A stretch of 46,325 nucleotides of DNA from an uncultured Verrucomicrobiales bacterium (GCA_937922595.1 CALAIY010000058.1:1-46325); one strand, 5' to 3'; positions 18,461 through 28,498 are shown, numbered from the stretch's first letter. The notes: generated by a model not told the origin, from the letters alone. Translations and numbers: made by a program.

Positions 18461-20524
18461 ATGGATATGCTCCGCATGACGCGCCTTCCCCAAATCCCCT
18501 CCTCCGCAACCCGCCACCGTAGCGCTATTCTTGGTGCCACCCTCGGCGTGCTCACATGCGGCGGCCTCCCCCTCGCGACACTTCTACTGCTACCGCAGCA
18601 AGCAATTGCCCAACGGATCACTTCCACCCAGCCCGATCCTTCCGACGTTTACCTCCAAGCGTTCCTCTACCTCCAAGAATCTGAAAAACTTGAAGCCCAA
18701 GGCGACAAGCGCGGAGCCTACGTAAAAGTAAAAGAAGCAGGAGACCTCGTGGATTCCGTCGCCCGTAGCTACCCTACCTGGAACCCCCAAATGGTAGATT
18801 TCCGGAGGAAAAAAATCCGAAAAAAGCTCGATGAGCTACGCCCAAAAAGCACCCTTCCGCCCTCCACCCGCCGCTCAGAAGGCTCCCGTCCAGTCGTCCC
18901 ACGCATTCCTGGCACCACCCAGAACGCCCCAATTTCTCAGCAAGTAAAAGAGCGTTTCTCCCGCTATGAAGCCGAAATTCGCCGTCTCGCCGATGAGCGA
19001 ACCCAGCTCCTCGCGAACCTCGAATCCAAGGAAAACATCCTCCGCGAAACGCGTAAGCAGCTCTTCCTCGCTCAAAAAACCGAAAAAGACCTCCGCACCA
19101 AGCTCATCAATGCCGAAGAGGAAATCGGAGCCCGGAAAACCGACGAAGAAATCGCCGTCCTCAAATCCCAAGTAGCCGACCTGAAGTCCGAACTGGCAAA
19201 AGCCGCCGACGCGATGGCCGAAGCAAACAACCGCACCGGATCACTGCTCGACGAACTCGAAAAAGCCAATACCACCATCAAATCGCTCCGCGAATCGCAA
19301 AAAAGTTTGCGCGCAGAGCGCGATGAACTCGCTGCCATCCTCGATAAAAGCGACAACGACCCCCTTTCCACCGATCAGCTCAAAGTCGCCAACTACCGCC
19401 TCCGCGCCGAGCTCGAAAAAGCCAAAGCCACCATCACCAATCTTCAGGAAGTCCAAGTAGCCGACCGCGAGACCATCACCGGCCTTAAAGAACAACTCGG
19501 CAGCGTAAAGCAAGAGCTAGAGAATATCCGAAAGGAAAACGTCGGCTACAAAACCACCATCGACGAGCTCAATTCAAAGCTCGAACGCACCTCCGAGCGC
19601 CTCGCCGCCTCCCCCAGCATGAGCGTCCCCGAGGCAGTGAAGGAAAACGGCGTGCTCCGCCAAATCATCCTCCGCCAGCTCCGCGCGCAATCCCGCCGCG
19701 AGCAATCCAAGCAACTCGTCCTCGATAAGCTCACCGCCCTCGAAGCTGATTCCGAAGACATGATCGCCGCAGTAGAAGCCGTAGCCGGCCCACCCGTGGA
19801 ACTCAGCACCGGCGAGCAATCACTCTTCCAAGATCCACAGTTCGAGCAATTCAGCTCCAATTCGGTCATCCAGACCACCCTCATCGCCCGAGCGAATCCA
19901 AACGCCATCGTCAAAGCCCCGCTCACTCCCGAAAAGCGCACCGGCCTCGCCCAGGAGCTTCTCCGAAAAGCCGGCACCGCCGCCGAAGCCTTCCGCCAGG
20001 GTGATTTCAAAAATTCCGACGAAGTCTGGGGAGAAATCCTCGAAGTCGAGCCGCAAAACGTCTTCGCCATGGAAGAGCGCTCCGTAGTGAAGCTCCGCCG
20101 TCGCCGCCTCTCCGAAGCAGAAACACTCCTCAAAAAAGCGCTCGCCTACAACTTCGAGAACCCTCAGTCCCACTACCTCCTCGGCATCACCTACTATAAG
20201 CAGGGGAAAACCACCACTGCCGCCGATGCCTTCGAACAGTGCCTCGCACTCGAATCCCCCACCGAAAACGGCCAGCGCACCGCCCGTGCCCACAATTATC
20301 TCGGCCTCATCAATGTCCGCCGCGAGCGCACCAACGCCGCCAAATCTCAATTCCAACTAGCCGTCGACATCGATCCCACCTTCGCCGACGCCCACTCCAA
20401 TCTCGCCGTCCTCTACGCCACTGCCGACTCCCCAAATATGAGCGCAGCAAAGCGCCATTACCGAGAAGCCCGCAACAATGGAGCAAAACGCAATCCTACC
20501 CTCGAAAAATTCCTCGACTTCTAG
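18461..20524 (+). CDS. Membrane-anchored coiled-coil and TPR protein
   Basis: 687 residues from ATG at 18461; an earlier in-frame ATG at 18413 is possible. A hydrophobic signal or anchor (about 22-50) ends in QQAIAQR, which resembles a cleavable signal. A helical head of about 70 residues follows, then a long coiled coil (about 150-420) rich in Glu, Lys, Leu and Asn. At the C-terminus are three or four TPR units (about 510-680) such as FAMEERSVVKLRRRRLSEAETLL and SHYLLGITYYKQGKTTTAADAF. It probably acts as a periplasmic scaffold. The next genes are a PpiD-like chaperone and a small TPR protein, suggesting a shared envelope role. No enzyme motif is seen. Confidence 0.82.
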   Translation: MDMLRMTRLPQIPSSATRHRSAILGATLGVLTCGGLPLATLLLLPQQAIAQRITSTQPDPSDVYLQAFLYLQESEKLEAQGDKRGAYVKVKEAGDLVDSVARSYPTWNPQMVDFRRKKIRKKLDELRPKSTLPPSTRRSEGSRPVVPRIPGTTQNAPISQQVKERFSRYEAEIRRLADERTQLLANLESKENILRETRKQLFLAQKTEKDLRTKLINAEEEIGARKTDEEIAVLKSQVADLKSELAKAADAMAEANNRTGSLLDELEKANTTIKSLRESQKSLRAERDELAAILDKSDNDPLSTDQLKVANYRLRAELEKAKATITNLQEVQVADRETITGLKEQLGSVKQELENIRKENVGYKTTIDELNSKLERTSERLAASPSMSVPEAVKENGVLRQIILRQLRAQSRREQSKQLVLDKLTALEADSEDMIAAVEAVAGPPVELSTGEQSLFQDPQFEQFSSNSVIQTTLIARANPNAIVKAPLTPEKRTGLAQELLRKAGTAAEAFRQGDFKNSDEVWGEILEVEPQNVFAMEERSVVKLRRRRLSEAETLLKKALAYNFENPQSHYLLGITYYKQGKTTTAADAFEQCLALESPTENGQRTARAHNYLGLINVRRERTNAAKSQFQLAVDIDPTFADAHSNLAVLYATADSPNMSAAKRHYREARNNGAKRNPTLEKFLDF

Positions 20525-20570
20525 CCCGCCGCCCCGTCTATTCCGCCCCCTTTAATTTTCTTTCCCTAAA

Positions 20571-22139
20571 ATGTTAGCCCTAATCCGCCGTTACCAATAC
20601 GGCCTCATGCTCGTTGTCGCGATTCTCGTCATCATCGCGTTCGCCTTCCTCTACAATCCACCCGTACAGCAGACGGTCGATACCTCACCGTACATGAAGA
20701 TTGGAGACAAGACCCTCACCATTGGAGAAAAGGAAAAGCTCGACCAATCCCAAGGCATTCTCTACGCGATGCAGAAATATCAGTATGCTTTCGCCATCTC
20801 CAGCCTCGCTCAAAAATTCGCCAGCCAAACTCCTGGCGAGCGCAATACCGATGATTTCGTCATCAACACCCTCCTCCTTCGCGACGAAGCCAAAAAGCTC
20901 GGCGTCTCAGTGAGCGACTGGGAAATTAACGAAGAAATCAAAAAACAACGCACCTTCGAGACCGATGGAGAATTCGATTCCACAAAGTGGAAAAACGTCC
21001 TCGCCAACCTCCAGCGCCAAGGCCTGAACGAAGAATTCGTCCGCGAAACCCTCGCAGATGCTATCCGCTACGATAAGCTCAAAGCCCTCGTCGCCCCCGC
21101 CGTCGCAGCATCACCCCGCGGCGTCAAAGAACGCTACGAAGACCAGCAATCGAAAATCTTCTCCAGCATCGTCACCTTCAAGCAAGCGGACCACGCTGAA
21201 GGCATCGAAATCGCTGATAACGAAATCCAAGCCTACTACGACGAAAATAAAGACGGCTTCCAGTCCCAGCCCAAGCGCGCGATCAAATACGTCTTCTTTA
21301 AGAAACCCACCGCTGCCGATTTCACCCCAGACACCACCATCGACGGCGAAGAGCCACCAGACGCCACCGCCGAGCTCGAAGCGAAGACCGAAGAATACGC
21401 CAAAGCAGTCTACGCATTCGACACCGCCTTCGCCGACACCTCCGAAGAAGCAATTCCGCTAGAAACCCTCGTCACCGATGCGCAATACGTCGATTTCATC
21501 AATGGCGGGATCAAGAGCACCGAGCCGTTTTCCCAGTCCTCACCACCCGCAGAAATGATGGCCAAGCGCCAGCTCGTCAGCGGTGTATTCAGCACCATCA
21601 GCTCCACCGACATCGGCACCCCAGTCGACACTCCCGAAGGCTACTACTTCTTCCGCATCACTGAGCGCAAAGAATCCGCCCAGCAAGAGCTCGATGAAGT
21701 GAAGGACGATATCGCCAATACTCTCACCGCCGAAAAGAAAGCAAACGCCGCCTCCACCGCAGCAGCCGAAGCCAAAGAAACGATCGACGCCCTCCTCGCC
21801 AGCGGCAAGACCTTCGCTGAAGCAGCTGAAGAAGCAGGCGCCACCGCCACTGAAATCAAAATGTTCACCTCTGGGCAAAACCCAATCGGCGTCGCCGATG
21901 GAGGTGTCATTAAGCAGACCATCGCCAGCCTCGCAAATGGAGAAGTCAGCGACCCTACAGACACTCCCACCGGTGCCCTCCTCGTCTACCTCGAATCCCG
22001 CGAGCTCCCGCTCGACCCAGAAAACGAGGAAGCCACCAATGCTACCATCGCCACCGCCCTTCAAGACGTCGAGCAAAGCAGCATTTTCCAAAACTGGTTC
22101 CGCAACATCAAGGACAAGGCCGACCCTTCCCTCCTTTAA
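20571..22139 (+). CDS. PpiD/SurA-like membrane-anchored periplasmic chaperone
   Basis: 522 residues. One N-terminal membrane anchor (about 12-30, LMLVVAILVIIAFAFLY) is followed by a SurA_N-type helical chaperone region (about 60-200) with repeated Glu/Lys helices. The remainder has the arrangement of PpiD, but the parvulin isomerase domain is weak: I see only EGYYFFRITERKES, which fits the last parvulin strand, and a second C-terminal copy around PTGALLVYLESREL. A full parvulin active site is not obvious, so it may act as a holdase without isomerase activity. It follows the coiled-coil/TPR gene by 46 bp and precedes a small TPR gene by 13 bp, so the three look like one operon. Confidence 0.8.
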   Translation: MLALIRRYQYGLMLVVAILVIIAFAFLYNPPVQQTVDTSPYMKIGDKTLTIGEKEKLDQSQGILYAMQKYQYAFAISSLAQKFASQTPGERNTDDFVINTLLLRDEAKKLGVSVSDWEINEEIKKQRTFETDGEFDSTKWKNVLANLQRQGLNEEFVRETLADAIRYDKLKALVAPAVAASPRGVKERYEDQQSKIFSSIVTFKQADHAEGIEIADNEIQAYYDENKDGFQSQPKRAIKYVFFKKPTAADFTPDTTIDGEEPPDATAELEAKTEEYAKAVYAFDTAFADTSEEAIPLETLVTDAQYVDFINGGIKSTEPFSQSSPPAEMMAKRQLVSGVFSTISSTDIGTPVDTPEGYYFFRITERKESAQQELDEVKDDIANTLTAEKKANAASTAAAEAKETIDALLASGKTFAEAAEEAGATATEIKMFTSGQNPIGVADGGVIKQTIASLANGEVSDPTDTPTGALLVYLESRELPLDPENEEATNATIATALQDVEQSSIFQNWFRNIKDKADPSLL

Positions 22140-22152
22140 AAGAAAAACAGCT

Positions 22153-22482
22153 ATGTCAGCCCTAGAAGACACCTTCGATGGGGCGAACGCAGCCCTCGCC
22201 ATCGGAGACCTCCAAGCAGCCGTCTCCGGCTACCGAGCCTGCGTCGAAGAAGACCCCAAATTCTTCGATGCCTGGCACGCCCTTGGCATGGCTCTCATGA
22301 AAACTGGCAACCTCAAAGAAGCCATCGGAGCCGGCCTCATGGCCACCGATCTTGAGCCCAACGATCTCCTCGCCTGGACCGGCCTCTCCCAGATGTACGT
22401 CCAAGATGGCCAAATCGCCGAAGCCGAAACAGCCAAAGGCAACGCCCGCATCCTCTCCTTAGGCGGTCGAATCAAAAAATAA
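22153..22482 (+). CDS. Small cytosolic TPR protein
   Basis: 109 residues from ATG at 22153. It consists of about three TPR-type helix pairs: GANAALAIGDLQAAVSGYRAC, then FFDAWHALGMALMKTGNLKEA, then LLAWTGLSQMYVQDGQIAEA. No signal peptide or membrane segment, so it is probably cytoplasmic. It may help dock partners for the upstream membrane proteins or for MetG, encoded 40 bp downstream. Single-domain TPR proteins of this type next to metG or ppiD-like genes have no assigned function that I know. Confidence 0.82.
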   Translation: MSALEDTFDGANAALAIGDLQAAVSGYRACVEEDPKFFDAWHALGMALMKTGNLKEAIGAGLMATDLEPNDLLAWTGLSQMYVQDGQIAEAETAKGNARILSLGGRIKK

Positions 22483-22494
22483 CCTTTTCCCTTT

Positions 22495-22521
22495 CCCCCT
22501 GCCCAGGGGGTGAAGCCCCCT
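22495..22521 (+). promoter_or_regulatory. Competing hairpins in the metG leader
   Basis: Three complementary arms lie directly before the metG ATG (22523): ccccct (22495-22500), aggggg (22505-22510) and ccccct (22516-22521). The middle arm can pair with either neighbour but not both. Pairing with the right arm forms a stem with a 5-nt loop (tgaag) that ends one base before the start codon and would block initiation. Pairing with the left arm leaves the start free. What controls the choice is unknown. Confidence 0.5.
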
Positions 22522-22522
22522 C

Positions 22523-24514
22523 ATGCGCCGCATCTTAGTCACTTCCGCCCTCCCCTACGCAAACGGCCCAATTCACCTTGGCCACCTCGTAGAATACCTC
22601 CAGACCGATATCTGGACACGCTTCCAAAAGCTCCGAGGAAACAACGCGATCTACATCTGTGCCGATGATACCCACGGCACCGCCATCACCATCCGAGCCA
22701 ATCAAGAAGGCCGCACCGAAGAGGAAGTAATCGCCGAAATGTCCGCAGCCCACCAGCGCGACTTCAGCGGCTTCGGCATCGATTTCACCCACTACGGCTC
22801 CACCAATAGCGAGCCCTGCCGCGAGGTCTGCGAAGAAATCTGGGCAGCCCTCCGCGCAAAAGGCATGGTCATTGAAAAAGACGTCGAACAGCTCTTCGAC
22901 ATCGAAAAAGGCCAATTCCTCGCGGACCGCTTCGTCCGCGGCACCTGCCCAAATTGCAAAAAAAACGATCAACCCGGCGACAACTGTGGCTCCTGCGGCC
23001 AGACCTACACTCCCGCCGAGCTCATCGATCCTATCAGCACCCTCTCCGGCACCAAACCAGAGATCCGCACTGCGAAACACCTCTTCGTCCAGATTGAGCA
23101 GCTCCACCACTTTCTCGACGAGTGGACCCAAAGCGGCACCCTCCCCAAAGAGAGCGCCAATTACCTCAAAAACTACTTCCTTCACGAGCCCCTCCGCGAC
23201 TGGGACATCTCCCGCCCCGCGCCCTACTTCGGCTTCGAAATCCCCGACAGTCCCGGCAATTACTGGTACGTCTGGTTCGATGCACCCGTCGGATACATCG
23301 GCACCACCAAAGAATGGTGTGATCGTGAGGGCGAAGACTTCACCTCCTGGTGGAAATCTCCCGACACGGAAATCCACCACTTCATCGGAAAAGACATCCA
23401 GTATTTCCACACCCTCTTCTGGCCCGCGATGCTCAATGCGTCCGGCTACACGCTCCCCACCAAAGTGCACATCCACGGCTTCCTCACCGTCGATGGCGAA
23501 AAAATGTCCAAGAGCAAAGGGACGTTCGTAAAAGCAGAAACATACCTCAAGCATCTCGACCCAGCGTATCTCCGCTACTTCTACGCTTCAAAACTCTCGG
23601 CCAAAATCACCGATATCGACATGAACCTTGAGGAGTTCGCCATGAAGGTGAACGCAGATCTCATCGGTAAAGTCGTAAACCTCGCATCCCGCACAGCGCG
23701 GTTCGTCAAAGATGTAGGCCTTTCCGAGACCTACCCCGAAGACGACGGCCTTTTCGCGGCCGCAGCCGGTGCCTCCGACGAAATCGCCGCAGCCTACGAA
23801 GCTGGCGACTTCGCCCGTGCCACCCGCATCATCCTCGCCCTCGCGGATAAGGCGAATCCATTCGTCGAAATGCGAGCTCCCTGGGAACTCAAAAAAAATC
23901 CCGAGAAAGCGCAGGAGCTTCAAGACGTCTGCACCATAGCCCTCAATCTCTTCCGCCAGCTTTCGATCTATCTTGCCCCGGTCCTCCCCGGCCTCGCCGA
24001 AGGAGCCGCCGCTCTACTGGGAACCGAACCAGCCAAATGGGATGACGTGAAAACTCCCCTCACCGGCTCGCCGGTAAACAAATTCAAACACCTCATGCAG
24101 CGGGTCGACCCTGCGAAAGTGACCAAGATGATCGAAGAAAGCCGCGAAGAAGCCCCCGCCCCGAAATCGAGCCTCGATCTCGCCCCCGAGATTACCTTCG
24201 ATGATTTCTCCAAGATCGATCTCCGCGTCGCTGAAGTCATCAAAGCGGAGCACATCCCTGAGGCGGACAAGCTCTTAAAACTTACTCTCGGCCTAGGCGA
24301 AGGCGAAACCCGAAACGTCTTTGCCGGAATTAAATCTGCCTACAAGCCAGAAGATCTAAATGGCAGACTCGTCGTCATGGTCGCCAACCTTGCCCCGAGG
24401 AAAATGAAATTCGGTATCAGCGAAGGTATGGTCATCGCTGCCGGCCCAGGAAAAGATGAAATCTACGTCCTCTCCCCCGATTCCGGTGCCAAGCCCGGCC
24501 AGCGCGTTTCGTAG
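22523..24514 (+). CDS. metG: Methionyl-tRNA synthetase
   Basis: 663 residues. The class I core has the HIGH-type signature HLGH (18-21, in [12 protein letters not shown]) and KMSKS at 328-332 ([11 protein letters not shown]). A zinc knuckle is formed by Cys142, Cys145, Cys155 and Cys158, the four-Cys MetG1 type. The anticodon-binding helical domain follows. The C-terminal tRNA-binding (Trbp111/EMAP-like) domain (about 560-663) starts at [15 protein letters not shown] and includes [19 protein letters not shown]. It charges initiator and elongator tRNA-Met. The start follows a hairpin-rich leader; the in-frame frame upstream is closed. It is preceded at 40 bp by a TPR gene. Confidence 0.97.
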   Translation: MRRILVTSALPYANGPIHLGHLVEYLQTDIWTRFQKLRGNNAIYICADDTHGTAITIRANQEGRTEEEVIAEMSAAHQRDFSGFGIDFTHYGSTNSEPCREVCEEIWAALRAKGMVIEKDVEQLFDIEKGQFLADRFVRGTCPNCKKNDQPGDNCGSCGQTYTPAELIDPISTLSGTKPEIRTAKHLFVQIEQLHHFLDEWTQSGTLPKESANYLKNYFLHEPLRDWDISRPAPYFGFEIPDSPGNYWYVWFDAPVGYIGTTKEWCDREGEDFTSWWKSPDTEIHHFIGKDIQYFHTLFWPAMLNASGYTLPTKVHIHGFLTVDGEKMSKSKGTFVKAETYLKHLDPAYLRYFYASKLSAKITDIDMNLEEFAMKVNADLIGKVVNLASRTARFVKDVGLSETYPEDDGLFAAAAGASDEIAAAYEAGDFARATRIILALADKANPFVEMRAPWELKKNPEKAQELQDVCTIALNLFRQLSIYLAPVLPGLAEGAAALLGTEPAKWDDVKTPLTGSPVNKFKHLMQRVDPAKVTKMIEESREEAPAPKSSLDLAPEITFDDFSKIDLRVAEVIKAEHIPEADKLLKLTLGLGEGETRNVFAGIKSAYKPEDLNGRLVVMVANLAPRKMKFGISEGMVIAAGPGKDEIYVLSPDSGAKPGQRVS

Positions 24515-24518
24515 ATAC

Positions 24519-24550
24519 AAAAAACGGGCACCCCGTCTCCTGGGTGCCCG
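24519..24550 (-). terminator. Rho-independent terminator for the Deg protease gene
   Basis: Perfect 9-bp stem cgggcaccc (24525-24533) with gggtgcccg (24542-24550) and an 8-nt loop. Read on the minus strand it is followed by six T (24524-24519), so it terminates transcription coming from the protease gene, whose stop is 27 bp upstream. On the plus strand no T run follows, so it serves metG poorly. Confidence 0.85.
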
Positions 24551-24576
24551 CTACAGTTACGTTTATCTTAGATTTA

Positions 24577-26076
24577 TTACTCCTCGGCGACTTCGACCGC
24601 GAGCGTCATCTCTGATCCTCGACGCATCACTCGAAGCAGGAGATAATCGGAATCACCGATTGCATCGCGAGCCTCTACAGCCTCGCGAATACTGCTGATC
24701 GGCTCGCGCCCGACGTTCACAATGACGTCGCCAGCGGTGAGGCCATTTAGATCCGCTTTCGAATTCGGCGCTACCGCACTTACGATTACTCCAGATACAT
24801 CCTCACTAAGCTCAAGCTGTGAACGCATCGAGTTATCGAGGTTCATGATATTCACACCGTCGAGGAAGTCCTCACCCGATTGCTTGCTACGCTTCAAAGG
24901 ACGGTTGGCAAGACGGGGATCACTTGGGATTTCTCCAAGCTCTGCTTTCAGCATCTTCGTTTTCGCATCGCGAATGATTGTAAATTCGACTTCCGTCCCT
25001 GGCTTATTATTTCCAACAAGACGACGGAACGTCGCTGCATCGTCCACTTCATTATCACCAACTTTGGTCACTACATCATCGAATTGAAATCCAGCCTTAT
25101 CAGCAGCTGAATCGGGAACGACACCGCCAACAAGCGCACCCTCCGGTGCATCAAGCCCCAGACCAGCAGCGAGACCTTCGCTGAGATCGCGGAGTTGGAC
25201 GCCCAAGAAGCCGCGCTGCACTTCACCTTCATCGACAAGCGCTTCAGCTACGGTGAGCGCCATATTCGTCGGGATGGCAAAGCCAATCCCTACGCTGCCA
25301 CCTGTTCTCGTGGCAATGGCCGTATTAATTCCGACAAGTCGCCCATCAGTATCAATGAGAGCACCTCCAGAATTCCCTTGGTTAATTGCGGCATCGACCT
25401 GAATAAAGTTCTCATAGCCACCCACGCGAGCAAGCACACCGACATCATCTCGACCAATCGCACTCACAATGCCTTGAGTGATGGTTTGCTCGTATTCGAG
25501 CGGGCTACCAATCGCCATCACAACGTCGCCTACTAAGAGTTGCGCACTATCGGAAATCGGAATCGTCGGAAGCTTCTCATCGGTCTTCACTTTGATCACG
25601 GCCACATCCGTCCGCGGATCGGCACCAATCACTTCAGCGACAAAGCGTTTTTTGCCTCCGGCAAATTCAACAGTCACTTCGTCCGCACCAGCCACCACGT
25701 GATTATTGGTGATGATATAGCCATCTTCACTCACGATCACTCCGGATCCAATTCCTTCACTACGGCGCGGCTGCATCCTCCGAGGATCTTGTCCCTGGAA
25801 CATATCCCGAAACATCGGGTGATTAAACAACGGATGATCTTGAAACGTAATCTCCTCCGTGGAGGAGACGTGCACACTCACCACCGCCGGGCTCACTTTG
25901 CTCAGCATTTTCGCGTAGCTCCGGGGTGCCGGCGAATCGCGATCAATTTCACGAGTATCAATGGTCACTTTATCGCGAAACGCATCTGCGGCGAAAGTGG
26001 GAGGAAGGGTGAAACCGAGAGTGGCGGCTACGGCGAGACCGGCCAGAATCGGGGATGGGGTGATTTGGGTCTTCAT
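24577..26076 (-). CDS. Deg/HtrA-type periplasmic serine protease
   Basis: 499 residues with a signal peptide (MKTQITPSPI, hydrophobic core, cut near TFAADAF). The trypsin-like domain carries the full triad: His126 in ITNNHVVAG, Asp157 in DPRTDVAVI and Ser236 in GNSGGAL. Two PDZ domains follow (about 290-375 and 400-495). The second is preceded by a DGVNIMNLD linker as in other DegP/MucD relatives. Such proteases degrade or refold damaged envelope proteins. The LA-loop region between the signal and the domain contains HPLFNHPMFRDMFQGQ, shorter than in E. coli DegP. A good terminator follows the gene and it is divergent from the ThiF-like gene. Confidence 0.94.
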   Translation of the reverse strand: MKTQITPSPILAGLAVAATLGFTLPPTFAADAFRDKVTIDTREIDRDSPAPRSYAKMLSKVSPAVVSVHVSSTEEITFQDHPLFNHPMFRDMFQGQDPRRMQPRRSEGIGSGVIVSEDGYIITNNHVVAGADEVTVEFAGGKKRFVAEVIGADPRTDVAVIKVKTDEKLPTIPISDSAQLLVGDVVMAIGSPLEYEQTITQGIVSAIGRDDVGVLARVGGYENFIQVDAAINQGNSGGALIDTDGRLVGINTAIATRTGGSVGIGFAIPTNMALTVAEALVDEGEVQRGFLGVQLRDLSEGLAAGLGLDAPEGALVGGVVPDSAADKAGFQFDDVVTKVGDNEVDDAATFRRLVGNNKPGTEVEFTIIRDAKTKMLKAELGEIPSDPRLANRPLKRSKQSGEDFLDGVNIMNLDNSMRSQLELSEDVSGVIVSAVAPNSKADLNGLTAGDVIVNVGREPISSIREAVEARDAIGDSDYLLLRVMRRGSEMTLAVEVAEE

Positions 26077-26168
26077 ATTTTTGTAGGCACGTGGGAATTA
26101 CGTGTGCTTTGTGCGTTTAGACCGGCAAAGGTTCTGGTTTGTTGAATTATTTTTCTGTATTTTTTGTG

Positions 26169-27332
26169 ATGTTGATCCCCGATACCCGAGCCGATGCCGT
26201 AGAACTCTCCCCCCTGGAGCGCGAGCGCTACGCTCGCCACGCCCTACTCCCAGACGTGGGGATTGAGGGGCAGAAACGCATGAAAGCCGCCTCAGTGCTC
26301 TGTATTGGCGCTGGAGGCCTAGGTTCACCGGTGACGCTTTATCTGGCTGCGGCAGGGATCGGCAGAATTGGAATCGTGGATCCAGATGTCGTCGAGCGGA
26401 CGAATTTGCAGCGTCAGGTGCTTTTTGCGGAATCCGATATCGGACGCCCGAAAATCGAGGCAGCACGGGATCGCTTGCTCGGGATCAATCCACACCTCCA
26501 GCTCGATCTCTACCCGGAGCGCTTCACTGCAGAAAACGCCGTTTCCCTCTTAGAGCCTTATGATGTACTCGTGGATGGCACCGACAATTTTGCCACCCGC
26601 TACCTAAGTAATGACGTCGCCGCGTTCGCCGGTAAACCGAACGTCTACGGCTCCATTTTCCGCTTCGAAGGCCAGGCCTCGGTCTTTCACCCGGCGGCGG
26701 GCGGACCATGCTACCGCTGTATGTTCCCCACCCCACCAGAACCTGGTCTCGTGCCGAGCTGCGCGGAAGGCGGTGTCCTTGGTGTGCTTCCGGGGATTAT
26801 CGGCTCGCTCCAGGCCACTGAGACGATCAAACTGATCATAGGAAAAGGCGAGCCTCTCATCGGAAAAATGGTGCACGTGGATACGATGACGATGCGCTTC
26901 CGAGAATTTAAGCTGCGAAAAGATCCCGAATGCCCAGTGTGCGGAGAGACCCCTTCAATTACTGAGCCAATAGATTACGAAGCATTCTGCGGAATGCCTG
27001 AGCCCCCACCAGTCGTAGAAGAAATTTCTGTCCAAGAGCTAAAAGCTCTGCGGGATGCGAAAATACCGCACACATTATTAGATGTGCGCGGGAAAGATGA
27101 AATCACGATTTGTGAAATCGCAGGAAGCCTCAAATTACCACTACCGGAACTTAGCGATAGAATCGATGAAATCCCAAAAAGCCCTCGTGTAGTTATTCAC
27201 TGCAAGGGCGGCGTCCGCAGTGCGCAGGCGGCGGAAGTGCTTCTAGAAAACGGCTTCAAAGAAGTCGCGAGCGTCGCAGGTGGGATCAACGCATGGTCCG
27301 AAGAGATCGATTCCGAAGTAGCGCTTTATTGA
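26169..27332 (+). CDS. MoeB/ThiF-family adenylyltransferase with C-terminal rhodanese domain
   Basis: 387 residues from ATG at 26169; an in-frame TTG at 26139 would add 10 hydrophobic residues without family support. The E1-like domain (about 12-260) has the ATP loop IGAGGLGSP, RTNLQRQVLF, VDGTDNF and the catalytic Cys in PSCAEGGVLG. The structural zinc is held by CYRC and CPVC. The rhodanese domain (about 285-385) has the active loop HCKGGVRSA with its Cys. It adenylates and probably thiolates the C-terminus of a ubiquitin-like sulfur carrier (MoaD or ThiS type), for molybdopterin, thiamine or tRNA thiolation. No partner gene lies in the window, so the pathway is open. It converges with the zinc-ribbon gene, 1 bp apart. 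Confidence 0.93.
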   Translation: MLIPDTRADAVELSPLERERYARHALLPDVGIEGQKRMKAASVLCIGAGGLGSPVTLYLAAAGIGRIGIVDPDVVERTNLQRQVLFAESDIGRPKIEAARDRLLGINPHLQLDLYPERFTAENAVSLLEPYDVLVDGTDNFATRYLSNDVAAFAGKPNVYGSIFRFEGQASVFHPAAGGPCYRCMFPTPPEPGLVPSCAEGGVLGVLPGIIGSLQATETIKLIIGKGEPLIGKMVHVDTMTMRFREFKLRKDPECPVCGETPSITEPIDYEAFCGMPEPPPVVEEISVQELKALRDAKIPHTLLDVRGKDEITICEIAGSLKLPLPELSDRIDEIPKSPRVVIHCKGGVRSAQAAEVLLENGFKEVASVAGGINAWSEEIDSEVALY

Positions 27333-27333
27333 T

Positions 27334-28491
27334 CTATCTTCCCCAAAAGAAGATCACAAGCGCAAGCAAAGCCAATCCTAACACAACAGCAAAGAAAACC
27401 TTCCATGCACTAATCGGGTATTTTCCTGCGACCTTGCCGGTATAGCCGTTCACAACGCTACGAAACATCTTACCTCGATATTGGTAGAGGACGATCCACA
27501 CGGGCACGAGAACGTGTTTGAATGTTTCCCCGGAATAGATCGGATTGATTCGAAGGTTACGATAGGTATCGCCAGGAATATCCTGTGCAGCGAGATTTCT
27601 TAATACTGCCTGCATCGCTTCGCGGGATTTTTTTGCACCATCCAGCAGTGGCATACTGTAGTGCTCAACCTCCCAACCGGAAACATAAACGGTATCGTAA
27701 GGTACGAGCTTATCACCTGTGGGAAATGGCTCTATCTTGGTGAGAATTTCTTCCTGAATGATCTCAGTGGCAGGAACGAGGACATCGTCAAAATTAAAGC
27801 GGACTTCCCCACGAGCCGCGCGCCAACGCGTTTGGCGAACGCGCTGGCTCTCGCCATTTGGTCCGCGACGAGTGACATAGTAATAGGTGCCTGAATCAGC
27901 GTGCCAAGGGCAGGTAGCAAATGCATCGAACGTCCAATAGGGAACGTAGACGCCGCGCATTCGATCGATGAGATTCTTGCTCTTCAAATCACCCGGTGCC
28001 CAGAATCGGCTACCAGCCCAGCGCTTAAGCTTGATGTAGGCTTGATTCTTATCCAGCGCTTTGGGGAGAAGACTTTCCGGGCGGATCACCGACCCGAGGG
28101 CGTCGTAGGCAATCACCTCAGGAGACCCGCAGAATTGGCAGCGATCGGCGACGCGCGCGACGGAGCGGAGCGATTCAGCGTCACAGCTCTGGCAGTGAAC
28201 CTTTCGCTCGCCAGCCTCGACGCCCTTAGTGGCTTCCTCGATCGTTCGCAGAGCCTCGTGGAGATCATGCTCTTTAATTACGCCCTCTTCATCCACAACA
28301 GCATCCCGCTGATCGAGCACGTGGTCGCAGTATGGGCAGACGAGCGCCTGGTCACGAGGGTTCCACTCAGCCTTACCACCACAATGGGGGCAGGCACGCG
28401 AATTGAGCGCCTCCACATGGCGACGCGCTTCTTCGGGAAGCCGCACTTCATGTGGAAGGGGCGGTGGGGTGGCGGCGGCCATTTCAGCCAT
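27334..28491 (-). CDS. Zinc-ribbon membrane protein, YdjG-like
   Basis: 385 residues from ATG at 28489-28491 (28482 is possible). Two zinc ribbons lie at the N-terminus: CPHC (34-37) with CPYC (52-55), and CQSC (100-103) with CQFC (118-121). A soluble domain follows with YVPYWTFDAFATCPW and VLVPVWIVLYQYRGK motifs. One C-terminal membrane segment (about 362-383) ends in FFWGR. Databases often label such proteins as primosomal protein N' or helicase by error; there is no helicase motif. The layout matches Bacillus YdjG, which works with the SPFH protein YdjI in membrane stress. The SPFH gene is directly upstream (7-bp gap), which supports a functional pair. Confidence 0.85.
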   Translation of the reverse strand: MAEMAAATPPPLPHEVRLPEEARRHVEALNSRACPHCGGKAEWNPRDQALVCPYCDHVLDQRDAVVDEEGVIKEHDLHEALRTIEEATKGVEAGERKVHCQSCDAESLRSVARVADRCQFCGSPEVIAYDALGSVIRPESLLPKALDKNQAYIKLKRWAGSRFWAPGDLKSKNLIDRMRGVYVPYWTFDAFATCPWHADSGTYYYVTRRGPNGESQRVRQTRWRAARGEVRFNFDDVLVPATEIIQEEILTKIEPFPTGDKLVPYDTVYVSGWEVEHYSMPLLDGAKKSREAMQAVLRNLAAQDIPGDTYRNLRINPIYSGETFKHVLVPVWIVLYQYRGKMFRSVVNGYTGKVAGKYPISAWKVFFAVVLGLALLALVIFFWGR

Positions 28492-28498
28492 GCTGAAT

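Noticed and set aside
22535-23554. 339-residue open frame on the minus strand
   Set aside because: Antisense to metG, which has all its motifs.
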